Source: Bacteroidales bacterium (lineage in GTDB: Bacteria > Bacteroidota > Bacteroidia > Bacteroidales > UBA932). From it: a stretch of 37,521 nt of DNA. The notes beneath the pieces were generated by a model. The model made no database searches. It had not been told where the DNA came from and was given only the letters and a program-made list of their open reading frames with translations. Below, in pieces: positions 31,822-37,521 of this stretch. Numbering within the stretch: position 1 is the stretch's first letter; each line of letters opens with the position of its first letter. Location: positions 1 to 37,521 of the forward strand of contig JAGABD010000031.1 in the NCBI GenBank assembly GCA_017614795.1, read 5' to 3'. The translations under genes were made by a program, and so were the position numbers.

Positions 31822-33069
31822 ATGGATCTGAGGGAATTCATAGCCGCCCACCTGGGCGAGGACCCGGCTTCTCTGGCGCTTCACCGCAACCGCTGGCCGG
31901 GCGTCGACGTGGCACTCGCGGCCGACTGCATAGCGGCCAAACGGAAGCTTCGAGGGAAAGTGCAGGAATGGTACGGGGATTCTCGCATTCTTGTGCCCTC
32001 TCCCCTCTCCGCCGAACAGTGCAGCAGCACCCTCACAGCACGCCACAAGGCACTTTTGGCACTTCAATTCGCAGGGAAATCCGAAGGGCTTCGACTCGCC
32101 GATTTGACAGGAGGACTGGGTGTGGATTCCTGGCAGTTCGCGGCCGAGGGAGCGTCAGTCCTCTACAACGAAATGAACCCGGTTCTGGCCGATGCGGCAA
32201 GAGAGAATTTCACGGCTCTCGGATACCCTGGAATCAGCGTTTCCAACTGCGAGATTTCTGCCTCGAACATTGGCGATATTTTGGACGGTTTCAAGCCAGA
32301 CATAGTGTATCTCGACCCTGCCAGAAGGGGCTCGGGTGGCCGGAAAGTCTTCCGCCTAGAGGACTGCTCCCCCAACCTGTTGGAAATCCAGGACATGATA
32401 CTCGGAAGGGGCATCCGCCTGATGGCGAAACTTTCCCCCGTCGCCGATGTGAGCCTTCTCGGCAAGAGCCTTCACAACCTGAAAGAAATCCACATCGCAG
32501 AGGCCTCCGGCGAATGCAAGGAACTCCTCGCGCTCTGCGAACCGGGGTTTGACGGGGAATACTCCATCGTGGTCGAGATTGCCGGCGTGACCGGCAATGA
32601 CGGAATACGTTTCCTGCCGTCTGAGGAGGCCACCGCCAGTGCCATTCCCGCCGTCTTGCCCGATCATCCTTACGCCACGCCCGCCCCTCTCGGACATCTC
32701 TTCGAACCCGGTCCCGCGCTGATGAAAAGCGGCGCCTTCAAACTAATCGCGCAGCGCTTCGGAATCCATCCGCTCGGCCCTTCCGCACACCTTTATCTGG
32801 TACCCCAAAACGCCGAAACAAGCGCCTTTGCGCCTTTCGGTAAACTATTTGAAATACAGGAAGTTGCACTATTCGGCAAAGCCTCTCTCAAACGCTTTGC
32901 CAGCCTCTGGCCGGACGCCGAAATCACCGCCCGCGCGCTGCCTCTTTCCACCGACGAACTTCGCCGCAAAATGGCACTTCGCGGCGGCGGCCAAACTCAC
33001 ATTTTCGCCGTCGGCACCCCCTTCGGGAAATATCTATTATCAGCAATTAAATACCCGCGCCGTCGGTAA
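31822..33069 (+). CDS. THUMP-like SAM-dependent methyltransferase
   Basis: A 415-residue class I methyltransferase, probably acting on RNA. I chose the ATG at 31822 (MDLREFIAAHLGEDPASLAL), because the ATG six codons earlier overlaps the likely -7 box. Motif I is LADLTGGLGVDSWQFA (about residues 92-107) followed by the acidic NEMNPVLADAA; motif IV is IVYLDPARRG (near residue 155), the DPxR pattern of this family. A C-terminal THUMP-like domain follows from about residue 320, with PSAHLYLVPQ and LRRKMALRGGGQTHIFAVGT. The family is widespread in Bacteroidota and the substrate is not known. Its 3' end overlaps the convergent cysE gene by 23 bp, with no terminator between. Confidence 0.85.
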   Translation: MDLREFIAAHLGEDPASLALHRNRWPGVDVALAADCIAAKRKLRGKVQEWYGDSRILVPSPLSAEQCSSTLTARHKALLALQFAGKSEGLRLADLTGGLGVDSWQFAAEGASVLYNEMNPVLADAARENFTALGYPGISVSNCEISASNIGDILDGFKPDIVYLDPARRGSGGRKVFRLEDCSPNLLEIQDMILGRGIRLMAKLSPVADVSLLGKSLHNLKEIHIAEASGECKELLALCEPGFDGEYSIVVEIAGVTGNDGIRFLPSEEATASAIPAVLPDHPYATPAPLGHLFEPGPALMKSGAFKLIAQRFGIHPLGPSAHLYLVPQNAETSAFAPFGKLFEIQEVALFGKASLKRFASLWPDAEITARALPLSTDELRRKMALRGGGQTHIFAVGTPFGKYLLSAIKYPRRR

Positions 33070-33784
33070 AGTGAGGTTCGGTGACCGCCTTGCGCTGGAG
33101 GATGCGCGAATTGGCGGGCACGTCGTGAGTCAGCCAGACGTTGCCGCCGATGACGGTATCGTGCCCTATGCGCACGCGCCCGAGTATAGAAGTATTGGAA
33201 TAGACTGTGACGTTATCCTCCAGAATCGGGTGACGCGGAGTGTCGATGGGCCGCCCGGCCTCGTCGTAACGGAAATTCTTAGCGTCAAGCGTAACCCCCT
33301 GATACAGCATCACGTGTTCGCCGATTATGCAAGTCGCACCTATCACAACGCCTGTGCCGTGGTCGATGGCGAAATACGCCCCGATCTGCGCACCGGGATG
33401 AATGTCGATTCCCGTCTGCGAATGCGCTATTTCGGTGAGCATCCTCGGCAACACCGCCACTCCGAGACCGAGCAGCACGTGGGCGGTACGGTAATGCAGC
33501 ATCGCCGTCAGGGCCGGATAGCAGAACACTATCTCGCGTGCATCGCCTACCGCCGGATCGTTCTCCGCGATAGCCTCCACATCGGTGACTATCAATCGTT
33601 TAATCTCCGGCAACTGCTCCAGGAAAGCCTTGGCGACCTTCTCCTCGCAAAGCTCCTTGAGGCTGTCGAATATGGCAGCGACGGCATCCTCGGTGCTCTC
33701 GTCGCTATAAAGCGGGAACACTGCGTCCTTGACCGCCGCCATCAGGCGTTCAAGAAGTTCGTTTGTCTGTTTTATCGATCTCAA
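33047..33784 (-). CDS. cysE: Serine O-acetyltransferase
   Basis: A 245-residue enzyme that acetylates L-serine with acetyl-CoA, the first committed step of cysteine synthesis. N-terminal helical domain (residues 1-about 130), then the left-handed beta-helix: [20 protein letters not shown] (catalytic His in the DHGTG motif), [59 protein letters not shown]. The protein ends FTDGAGI; the C-terminal Ile is the residue CysE inserts into the CysK active site in the cysteine synthase complex. The start is taken as TTG at 33784, overlapping the cysK stop (TTGA); the first ATG would remove 14 residues of the helical domain. Second gene of cysK-cysE. Confidence 0.95.
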   Translation of the reverse strand: MRSIKQTNELLERLMAAVKDAVFPLYSDESTEDAVAAIFDSLKELCEEKVAKAFLEQLPEIKRLIVTDVEAIAENDPAVGDAREIVFCYPALTAMLHYRTAHVLLGLGVAVLPRMLTEIAHSQTGIDIHPGAQIGAYFAIDHGTGVVIGATCIIGEHVMLYQGVTLDAKNFRYDEAGRPIDTPRHPILEDNVTVYSNTSILGRVRIGHDTVIGGNVWLTHDVPANSRILQRKAVTEPHFTDGAGI

Positions 33785-34716
33785 AGCGGATAATCTTCAA
33801 AAGCATAAAGCACGGTCGAAAGATAGCGTTCGCCGGTATCGGGCAGAAGGGCGACTATCAATTTTCCGGCATTCTCCGGACGGCGGGAAAGCTCCAGCGC
33901 CGCGTGGAAGGAAGCACCCGAAGAGATGCCTACAAGCAGACCTTTACTCGCCGCGAGGCTGCGCGACGCCTTGATGGCATCGTCGTCCGCAACTGGCAGA
34001 ATCTCGTCGATAACTTTCGAATCGTAAGTATCGGGAACGAAGCCTGCGCCGATGCCTTGAATCTTGTGTTTTCCGGCTACTCCGGTGGAGAGGACCGCGG
34101 AAGAAGCAGGCTCCACCGCTACAATCTTCACTGCGGGCTTGCGTGACTTCAAGGCCTTGCCGACACCGCTCACGGTGCCTCCGGTGCCCACTCCGGCAAC
34201 GAAAATGTCCACCGCCCCGTCGGTATCTTCCCAAACCTCCACGCCGGTTGTGCGCTCGTGCATCGCGGGATTGGCGGGATTGGTGAACTGCCCCAGTATG
34301 ATGGATCCGGGGATGCTGTCGCGCAGTTCTTCTGCCTTGCGGATCGCGCCCTTCATTCCCTCTGCGCCCGGTGTAAGCTCCAGCTTCGCTCCCAGCGCCT
34401 TGAGAAGGTTGCGACGCTCGAGGCTCATAGTCTCGGGCATTGTAAGGATGGCCTTGTAGCCTTTCGATGCGGCCACCCACGCTATTCCGACGCCGGTATT
34501 GCCGCTGGTGGGCTCGATGATGGTGGCGCCCGGCTTAAGCAGGCCCTTGGCCTCGGCATCTTCAATCATTGCCAGGGCGATGCGGTCCTTGACGCTGCCT
34601 CCGGGATTGAAGTATTCGAGTTTGAGAAGAATGCGGGCTTTCTGCCCTTCGAAACCGGAAACCTCCAGCAGAGGAGTTTGTCCTATAAGTTCGGTGAGAT
34701 TATTTGACGTTTTCAT
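33781..34716 (-). CDS. cysK: Cysteine synthase A (O-acetylserine sulfhydrylase)
   Basis: A 311-residue PLP enzyme converting O-acetylserine and sulfide to cysteine. The ATG at 34716 ([20 protein letters not shown]) is preferred: it lies 5 nt after a -7 box, which the longer frame would cross. Seen: [20 protein letters not shown] with PLP-binding Lys, [20 protein letters not shown] for the substrate loop, [18 protein letters not shown] for the PLP phosphate, and [12 protein letters not shown]. Length is standard. The stop overlaps the TTG start of cysE, so both enzymes are made together, suiting formation of the complex. No cysteine-responsive regulatory element is recognised upstream. Confidence 0.97.
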   Translation of the reverse strand: MKTSNNLTELIGQTPLLEVSGFEGQKARILLKLEYFNPGGSVKDRIALAMIEDAEAKGLLKPGATIIEPTSGNTGVGIAWVAASKGYKAILTMPETMSLERRNLLKALGAKLELTPGAEGMKGAIRKAEELRDSIPGSIILGQFTNPANPAMHERTTGVEVWEDTDGAVDIFVAGVGTGGTVSGVGKALKSRKPAVKIVAVEPASSAVLSTGVAGKHKIQGIGAGFVPDTYDSKVIDEILPVADDDAIKASRSLAASKGLLVGISSGASFHAALELSRRPENAGKLIVALLPDTGERYLSTVLYAFEDYPL

Positions 34717-34721
34717 TAAAG

Positions 34722-34729
34722 CAAATATA
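34722..34729 (-). promoter_or_regulatory. Predicted -7 box of cysK-cysE
   Basis: TATATTTG on the minus strand (34729-34722) matches TAnnTTTG and ends 5 nt before the cysK ATG at 34716, again implying a leaderless mRNA. A -33 element at normal spacing is not seen. Confidence 0.5.
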
Positions 34730-34781
34730 AACATTATTCCACAAAGCCTGGATAATCAGGACAATATTCCAGAATTTTTCC

Positions 34782-34818
34782 TATTTTTGCCTTGTTAAAT
34801 TATTAAACTTTAAAGTTT
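34782..34818 (+). promoter_or_regulatory. Predicted promoter and palindrome before the small lipoprotein gene
   Basis: TATTTTTG (34782-34789) matches the -7 consensus, 36 nt before the ATG at 34826. In the short leader, AAACTTTAAAGTTT (34805-34818) is a perfect 14-bp palindrome, which may be an operator or just AT-rich leader sequence. Confidence 0.45.
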
Positions 34819-34825
34819 TTGTATT

Positions 34826-35050
34826 ATGAAGAAGATTTATGTCATTATTGCTGTAGCCGCTATCGCGCTCTTCGCAGCCTCTTGCGGTAACAAGAAAGCA
34901 AAGGAAGCCGCCCAGGAACCCGCCGCTTGCGAGCAGGCCGAGGCCACTCCCGCTGAAGAAGTTAAGGACGCTGCCGTCGAGGCCGCTGCCGAGGTTGCTC
35001 AGGAAGCAATCGCCGCCGGTGCCGACGCTGCAAAGGAAGCTCTCAAGTAA
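34826..35050 (+). CDS. Small Ala/Glu-rich lipoprotein
   Basis: A 74-residue lipoprotein: signal MKKIYVIIAVAAIALFAASC with a good lipobox (AASC, acceptor Cys20), then GNKKAKEAAQEP and a tail of Ala, Glu and Lys residues (EVKDAAVEAAAEVAQEAIAA) that should form an amphipathic helix. No family is recognised. Similar tiny helical lipoproteins in other bacteria are abundant envelope proteins, but no function can be assigned. It is a single-gene unit with its own promoter, a 36-nt leader, and a terminator 27 nt after the stop, consistent with strong independent expression. Confidence 0.85.
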   Translation: MKKIYVIIAVAAIALFAASCGNKKAKEAAQEPAACEQAEATPAEEVKDAAVEAAAEVAQEAIAAGADAAKEALK

Positions 35051-35076
35051 GTTTCTCCTTTCTTCAAGACAAAAAA

Positions 35077-35112
35077 GCCCGACTGGCAGTCCAGCCGGGC
35101 TTCTTCTTTTTT
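35077..35112. terminator. Terminator between the small lipoprotein and SIMPL genes
   Basis: GCCCGACTGG (35077-35086) pairs with CCAGCCGGGC (35091-35100) with one A/C mismatch, loop CAGT, followed on the plus strand by TTCTTCTTTTTT and preceded by A6, which gives a U run on the minus strand. It can serve both convergent genes. Confidence 0.82.
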
Positions 35113-35123
35113 CTGCGCCGCAA

Positions 35124-35825
35124 CTACTTCGAGAGGTAGTAACAGACATTCGTCACCACGCGCACCTTCTTGATGCTAGGGGTGTTGCTGTCGCGGTCCT
35201 CTATGCTGAAATAGCCCTGGGTGGCGTTCCTGATCTTGCCGAGCTTGCTGCCGGAATCGTCAGCAAACTTCTGGGCCACCTCGCGCGCATTGCGGGTCGC
35301 CTCCTGGATCATCTCGGGCTTGATCTCGTTAAGGCCTTCGAAAAGGAAGGTGGGATGGCAGTCCCAACCGTTCTCGGGCACTATGCCGTCGCGGATCAGA
35401 TTGCGCTGCTTGTCCATAAGCGCGCGTCCCTTCTCCACATCCTTGGTCGAAACTGTTATCGTAGACGTCGCGAGATACCTGTAAACACGGTCGTAGGAGC
35501 CGTACTCCTGGGAATACTTGTCGGAGACCGAAGGGGTGCCGATTGTGATTTCATCGGCGGAAATGCCTCCGTCCGTAAGGAACTTGCGCACCTTCGCGTT
35601 CTTGCTCTCGACCTCGCGGTAGACATCGCCAAGGTCGTTTCCACCCACCTTGAACTGGATGGGCCAGATAAGTTTGTCGGCCGGGACTTCGCGTTCGCAG
35701 AGACCGCGCACGTCGACAGTCCTGTCGAAAGATTTAAGCACCTTTGCGGTTTTCGGAAGCATCGCGCCAAGGACTATGAGTCCTATCATCACGAATATGC
35801 CTCCAAGTTTGAACTTTGTTTCCAT
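35124..35825 (-). CDS. SIMPL (DUF541) domain protein
   Basis: A 233-residue envelope protein. One N-terminal hydrophobic segment (METKFKLGGIFVMIGLIVLG) serves as signal anchor. The SIMPL/DUF541 domain starts near residue 36 with TVDVRGLCEREVPADKLIWP and ends with the characteristic EATRNAREVAQKFADDSGSK, LGKIRNATQGYFSIEDRDSN, KKVRVVTNVCYYL. These domains are periplasmic and of unclear biochemical role; some members are linked to stress protection or surface organisation. It starts 3 nt after the glycosyltransferase gene and is probably the last gene of a three-gene operon. It is convergent with the small lipoprotein across a shared terminator. Confidence 0.9.
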   Translation of the reverse strand: METKFKLGGIFVMIGLIVLGAMLPKTAKVLKSFDRTVDVRGLCEREVPADKLIWPIQFKVGGNDLGDVYREVESKNAKVRKFLTDGGISADEITIGTPSVSDKYSQEYGSYDRVYRYLATSTITVSTKDVEKGRALMDKQRNLIRDGIVPENGWDCHPTFLFEGLNEIKPEMIQEATRNAREVAQKFADDSGSKLGKIRNATQGYFSIEDRDSNTPSIKKVRVVTNVCYYLSK

Positions 35826-35828
35826 AAT

Positions 35829-36779
35829 CTATAGCAAGTCTTTGATATTGTACTTGTTGCGCTCGCCCGAAGAACGGGAGACCATCTCCCCGATGAAGCC
35901 CGCCAGGAAGAGCATCACACCGAGCACCACGGTAAGCAGGGCAAGGTAGAAGAGCGGCTGGTCGGTGACTGCGCGGTAGTATGTGCCAGCCGCCTGGCGC
36001 ACCAGTTTCGCGACGATGATCCAGCAGGTCATCACGGTTCCCACGAGGAACATAAAGAGGCCGGAATAACCGAAGAAGTGCATAGGTTTCTTCCCGAAAG
36101 TGGACAGGAACCACAGCGAAAGCAGGTCGAGGAAGCCGTTTATGAAACGGTTCATACCGAACTTGCTCTTGCCGTATTTGCGCTTCTGATGGTGCACGGG
36201 CACCTCGCCGATCTTCGAGAATCCGGCGTTCTTCGCGAGATACGGGATGTAGCGGTGCATCTCGCCGTAGACCTCGATGTTCTTCACCACCTCCTTCGCA
36301 TAGGCCTTCAGGCCGCAGTTCATATCGTGCAGCTTGATGCCGGTGATGAGGCGCGCGGTCGCATTGAAGAGCTTGGAAGGCAGATTCTTGGTGACTACAT
36401 TGTCTTTGCGGTGCTGTTTCCAGCCCGAAACCACATCGAAGCCCTCTTCCTTTATCTTCTTGAAGAGGACGGGAATCTCGTCGGGGCTGTCCTGAAGGTC
36501 GGCGTCCATAGTGATGACGACGTCGCCCTGGGCCTTCTCGAAGCCACAGTAAAGAGCCGCGCTCTTGCCGTAGTTGCGGCGGAAGCGGATGCCGTGGATG
36601 CGGGTGTCCTTTTTCGCCAGGCCGGAAATCACCTCCCAGGAGGCGTCCGTGCTGCCGTCGTCGACGAATATCACTTCGTAGGAAAAACCGTTGGCCTCCA
36701 TCACCTTCGCTATCCAGGAGGAAAGCTCAGGCAGGGATTCAGCCTCGTTGAGAAGGGGTACTACAACTGAAATATCCAT
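35829..36779 (-). CDS. Family 2 glycosyltransferase, polyprenyl-phosphate type
   Basis: A 316-residue membrane glycosyltransferase similar to dolichol-phosphate mannosyltransferase, ArnC and GtrB. GT-A domain (residues 1-about 225): MDISVVVPLLNEAESLPELS, EVIFVDDGSTDASWEV, FRRNYGKSAALYCGFEKAQG, and the metal-binding VITMDADLQDSPDEIP; then LHDMNCGLKAYAKEV, YGEMHRYIP and KYGKSKFGMNRF. Two C-terminal membrane segments follow (about 235-260 and 273-300). It probably transfers a sugar from a nucleotide donor to undecaprenyl phosphate; which sugar is not visible. It is between the DUF4199 gene (9 nt) and the SIMPL gene (3 nt). Confidence 0.92.
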   Translation of the reverse strand: MDISVVVPLLNEAESLPELSSWIAKVMEANGFSYEVIFVDDGSTDASWEVISGLAKKDTRIHGIRFRRNYGKSAALYCGFEKAQGDVVITMDADLQDSPDEIPVLFKKIKEEGFDVVSGWKQHRKDNVVTKNLPSKLFNATARLITGIKLHDMNCGLKAYAKEVVKNIEVYGEMHRYIPYLAKNAGFSKIGEVPVHHQKRKYGKSKFGMNRFINGFLDLLSLWFLSTFGKKPMHFFGYSGLFMFLVGTVMTCWIIVAKLVRQAAGTYYRAVTDQPLFYLALLTVVLGVMLFLAGFIGEMVSRSSGERNKYNIKDLL

Positions 36780-36788
36780 TGTTAGCGT

Positions 36789-37328
36789 TTATTTTTCAGC
36801 GAAAGGATCGTCCTGTTTGCAGATGGACGACGATATTATGGCCGCAAGCACCGTGCCGAAAATCCAGCACCAGATAAGGTTGGTGAAGAAAGTCAGCGTC
36901 GGCATCGAACTCTCCATATTCGACATCATATCGAGAGTCTCGGCCGGAATGTTGAAAGACGTATACATCTGGAGTGCCGCTTCGAAGGCGGCCTCATAGA
37001 AGTCGGGCTGCACGAAAGTGGTCCAGGCAAGGCAGAAACCCGCATACAGCAACGCCGAACACAGGGCTGTTGCCATACCGTAACGGAAGGTACGCCTGCG
37101 TTCTCCCCCGTTTTCCGCCGCTTCGATCTTCAGGAAACGGTGCATCATATAAATGCAGAGGAATACTTTAAGTCCCCAAAGCAGGAACGACAGCATACTT
37201 ACAAGGAAGCCCGTCCCAAGTTTCGGAACCACGAGCGTCAGCAGGAAATACGCGATCGAGATGCCTCCCAGCACCAGCCCGGACCTCCCCGCTTCCGCCC
37301 ACACGGTTTTATTCTCATTTTCAGACAT
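36789..37328 (-). CDS. DUF4199 membrane protein
   Basis: A 179-residue integral membrane protein. The ATG at 37328 (MSENENKTVWAEAGRSGLVL) is preferred, since the -7 box ends 6 nt upstream and the ATG three codons earlier overlaps it. Four likely membrane segments: about residues 17-34, 41-60, 84-105 and 146-168. The layout, with MYMMHRFLK-like loop (CIYMMHRFLKIE) and RTFRYGMATALCSALLYAGF, fits DUF4199, a family of unknown function found in Bacteroidota beside GT2 and SIMPL genes. It is the first gene of the DUF4199-GT2-SIMPL operon. No enzymatic motif is visible. Confidence 0.82.
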   Translation of the reverse strand: MSENENKTVWAEAGRSGLVLGGISIAYFLLTLVVPKLGTGFLVSMLSFLLWGLKVFLCIYMMHRFLKIEAAENGGERRRTFRYGMATALCSALLYAGFCLAWTTFVQPDFYEAAFEAALQMYTSFNIPAETLDMMSNMESSMPTLTFFTNLIWCWIFGTVLAAIISSSICKQDDPFAEK

Positions 37329-37334
37329 AGTATA

Positions 37335-37342
37335 CAAATATA
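37335..37342 (-). promoter_or_regulatory. Predicted -7 box of the DUF4199-GT2-SIMPL operon
   Basis: TATATTTG on the minus strand (37342-37335) matches TAnnTTTG and lies 6 nt before the ATG at 37328. The upstream part has no TTTG at normal spacing. Confidence 0.5.
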
Positions 37343-37378
37343 AGAATTTTTATGGAAGCGGTAGCTCGCCGTTCTTCG

Positions 37379-37398
37379 GTTTGCGGCATGCCGCAAAC
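37379..37398. repeat. Perfect 20-bp palindrome after the 5S rRNA terminator
   Basis: GTTTGCGGCATGCCGCAAAC is identical to its reverse complement. It lies just beyond the 5S terminator on the minus strand and lacks a following T run, so it is at best a secondary stop or a protein-binding site. Confidence 0.5.
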
Positions 37399-37401
37399 AA
37401 A

Positions 37402-37433
37402 AAGGCCCTGACGTCTTTCGACATCAGGGCCTT
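37402..37433 (-). terminator. Terminator of the rRNA operon
   Basis: AAGGCCCTGA (37402-37411) pairs perfectly with TCAGGGCCTT (37424-37433), and the loop can add inner pairs (CGTC with GACA, partial). On the minus strand the stem is followed by TTTTTG. It sits directly downstream of the 5S rRNA 3' end. Confidence 0.82.
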
Positions 37434-37437
37434 CGAA

Positions 37438-37521
37438 GAACAGCGGCTACCTACTCTCCCACCTGGTGGGGCAGTACCATCGGCGTGAGTGCGTTTAACT
37501 TCTCTGTTCGGAATGGGTAGA
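37438..37521 (-). rRNA. rrf: 5S ribosomal RNA, 3' part (5' end outside window)
   Basis: On the minus strand the sequence contains CCATTCCGAACAGAGAAGTT, the near-universal 5S loop, then CGCCGATGGTACTGC and GGGAGAGTAGGTAGCCGC near the 3' end. About 84 nt of roughly 110 are inside the window; the 3' end is accurate to about 5 nt. The rest of the rRNA operon must lie to the right, upstream on the minus strand. Confidence 0.93.

Overview
The window reads as a chromosomal segment of a GC-rich member of the Bacteroidales (Bacteroidota). The signs are the eukaryote-like ProRS, DUF3078 and porin-family outer-membrane proteins, TonB-plug/DUF4249 pairs, a type V (fimbrillin) pilus locus with DUF3575, DUF5119 and DUF4906-like partners, a nusA-infB pair whose IF-2 has a Pro/Glu/Lys-rich N-terminal region, and many promoters of the Bacteroidota form (TAnnTTTG near -7, TTTG near -33). 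The family or genus cannot be fixed from the sequence alone. Coding density is very high and no stretch above about 300 bases lacks a gene.

Layout. 1-3709 (+): 3' part of proS, a DUF3078 outer-membrane protein, and tilS, which carries a 122-bp palindromic element inside its reading frame. 3710-13602 (-): a secreted nuclease lipoprotein with its own promoter, preceded by a tightly packed gene set running from a porin-like gene (13602) through a small lipoprotein, two tandem copies of a TonB-plug receptor plus DUF4249 lipoprotein, and a cardiolipin synthase. 13677-17675: sppA (-) diverging from hisS (+), a bidirectional terminator, initiator tRNA-Met (-), a nitroreductase (+) and tRNA-Gln (+). 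17710-27289 (-): a six-gene fimbrial operon. 27389-31784 (-): infB, nusA and an unusually short rimP. 31822-33069 (+): a THUMP-like methyltransferase. 33047-34716 (-): cysK-cysE. 34826-35050 (+): a tiny lipoprotein. 35124-37328 (-): SIMPL protein, family 2 glycosyltransferase and DUF4199 membrane protein. 37438-37521 (-): 3' end of a 5S rRNA, so an rRNA operon lies beyond the right edge.

How the parts fit. The fimbrial locus encodes several lipoprotein pilin-like subunits, each with a TR(A/S)/AR(S) site at residues 42-59 as expected for subunits matured by an Arg-specific protease, plus one very large possible tip or accessory protein with an EF-hand-like loop. The tandem TonB/DUF4249 pairs look like a recent duplication of an uptake or surface-assembly unit. 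cysK-cysE would form the cysteine synthase complex, supported by the C-terminal Ile of CysE. I found no CRISPR array, prophage, transposase or clear defence system. The strongest unusual signals are the palindromic element inside tilS, the -7 boxes that abut start codons (probable leaderless mRNAs), a terminator-like hairpin with an overlapping leader ORF ahead of nusA-infB, and a RimP lacking its C-terminal domain.
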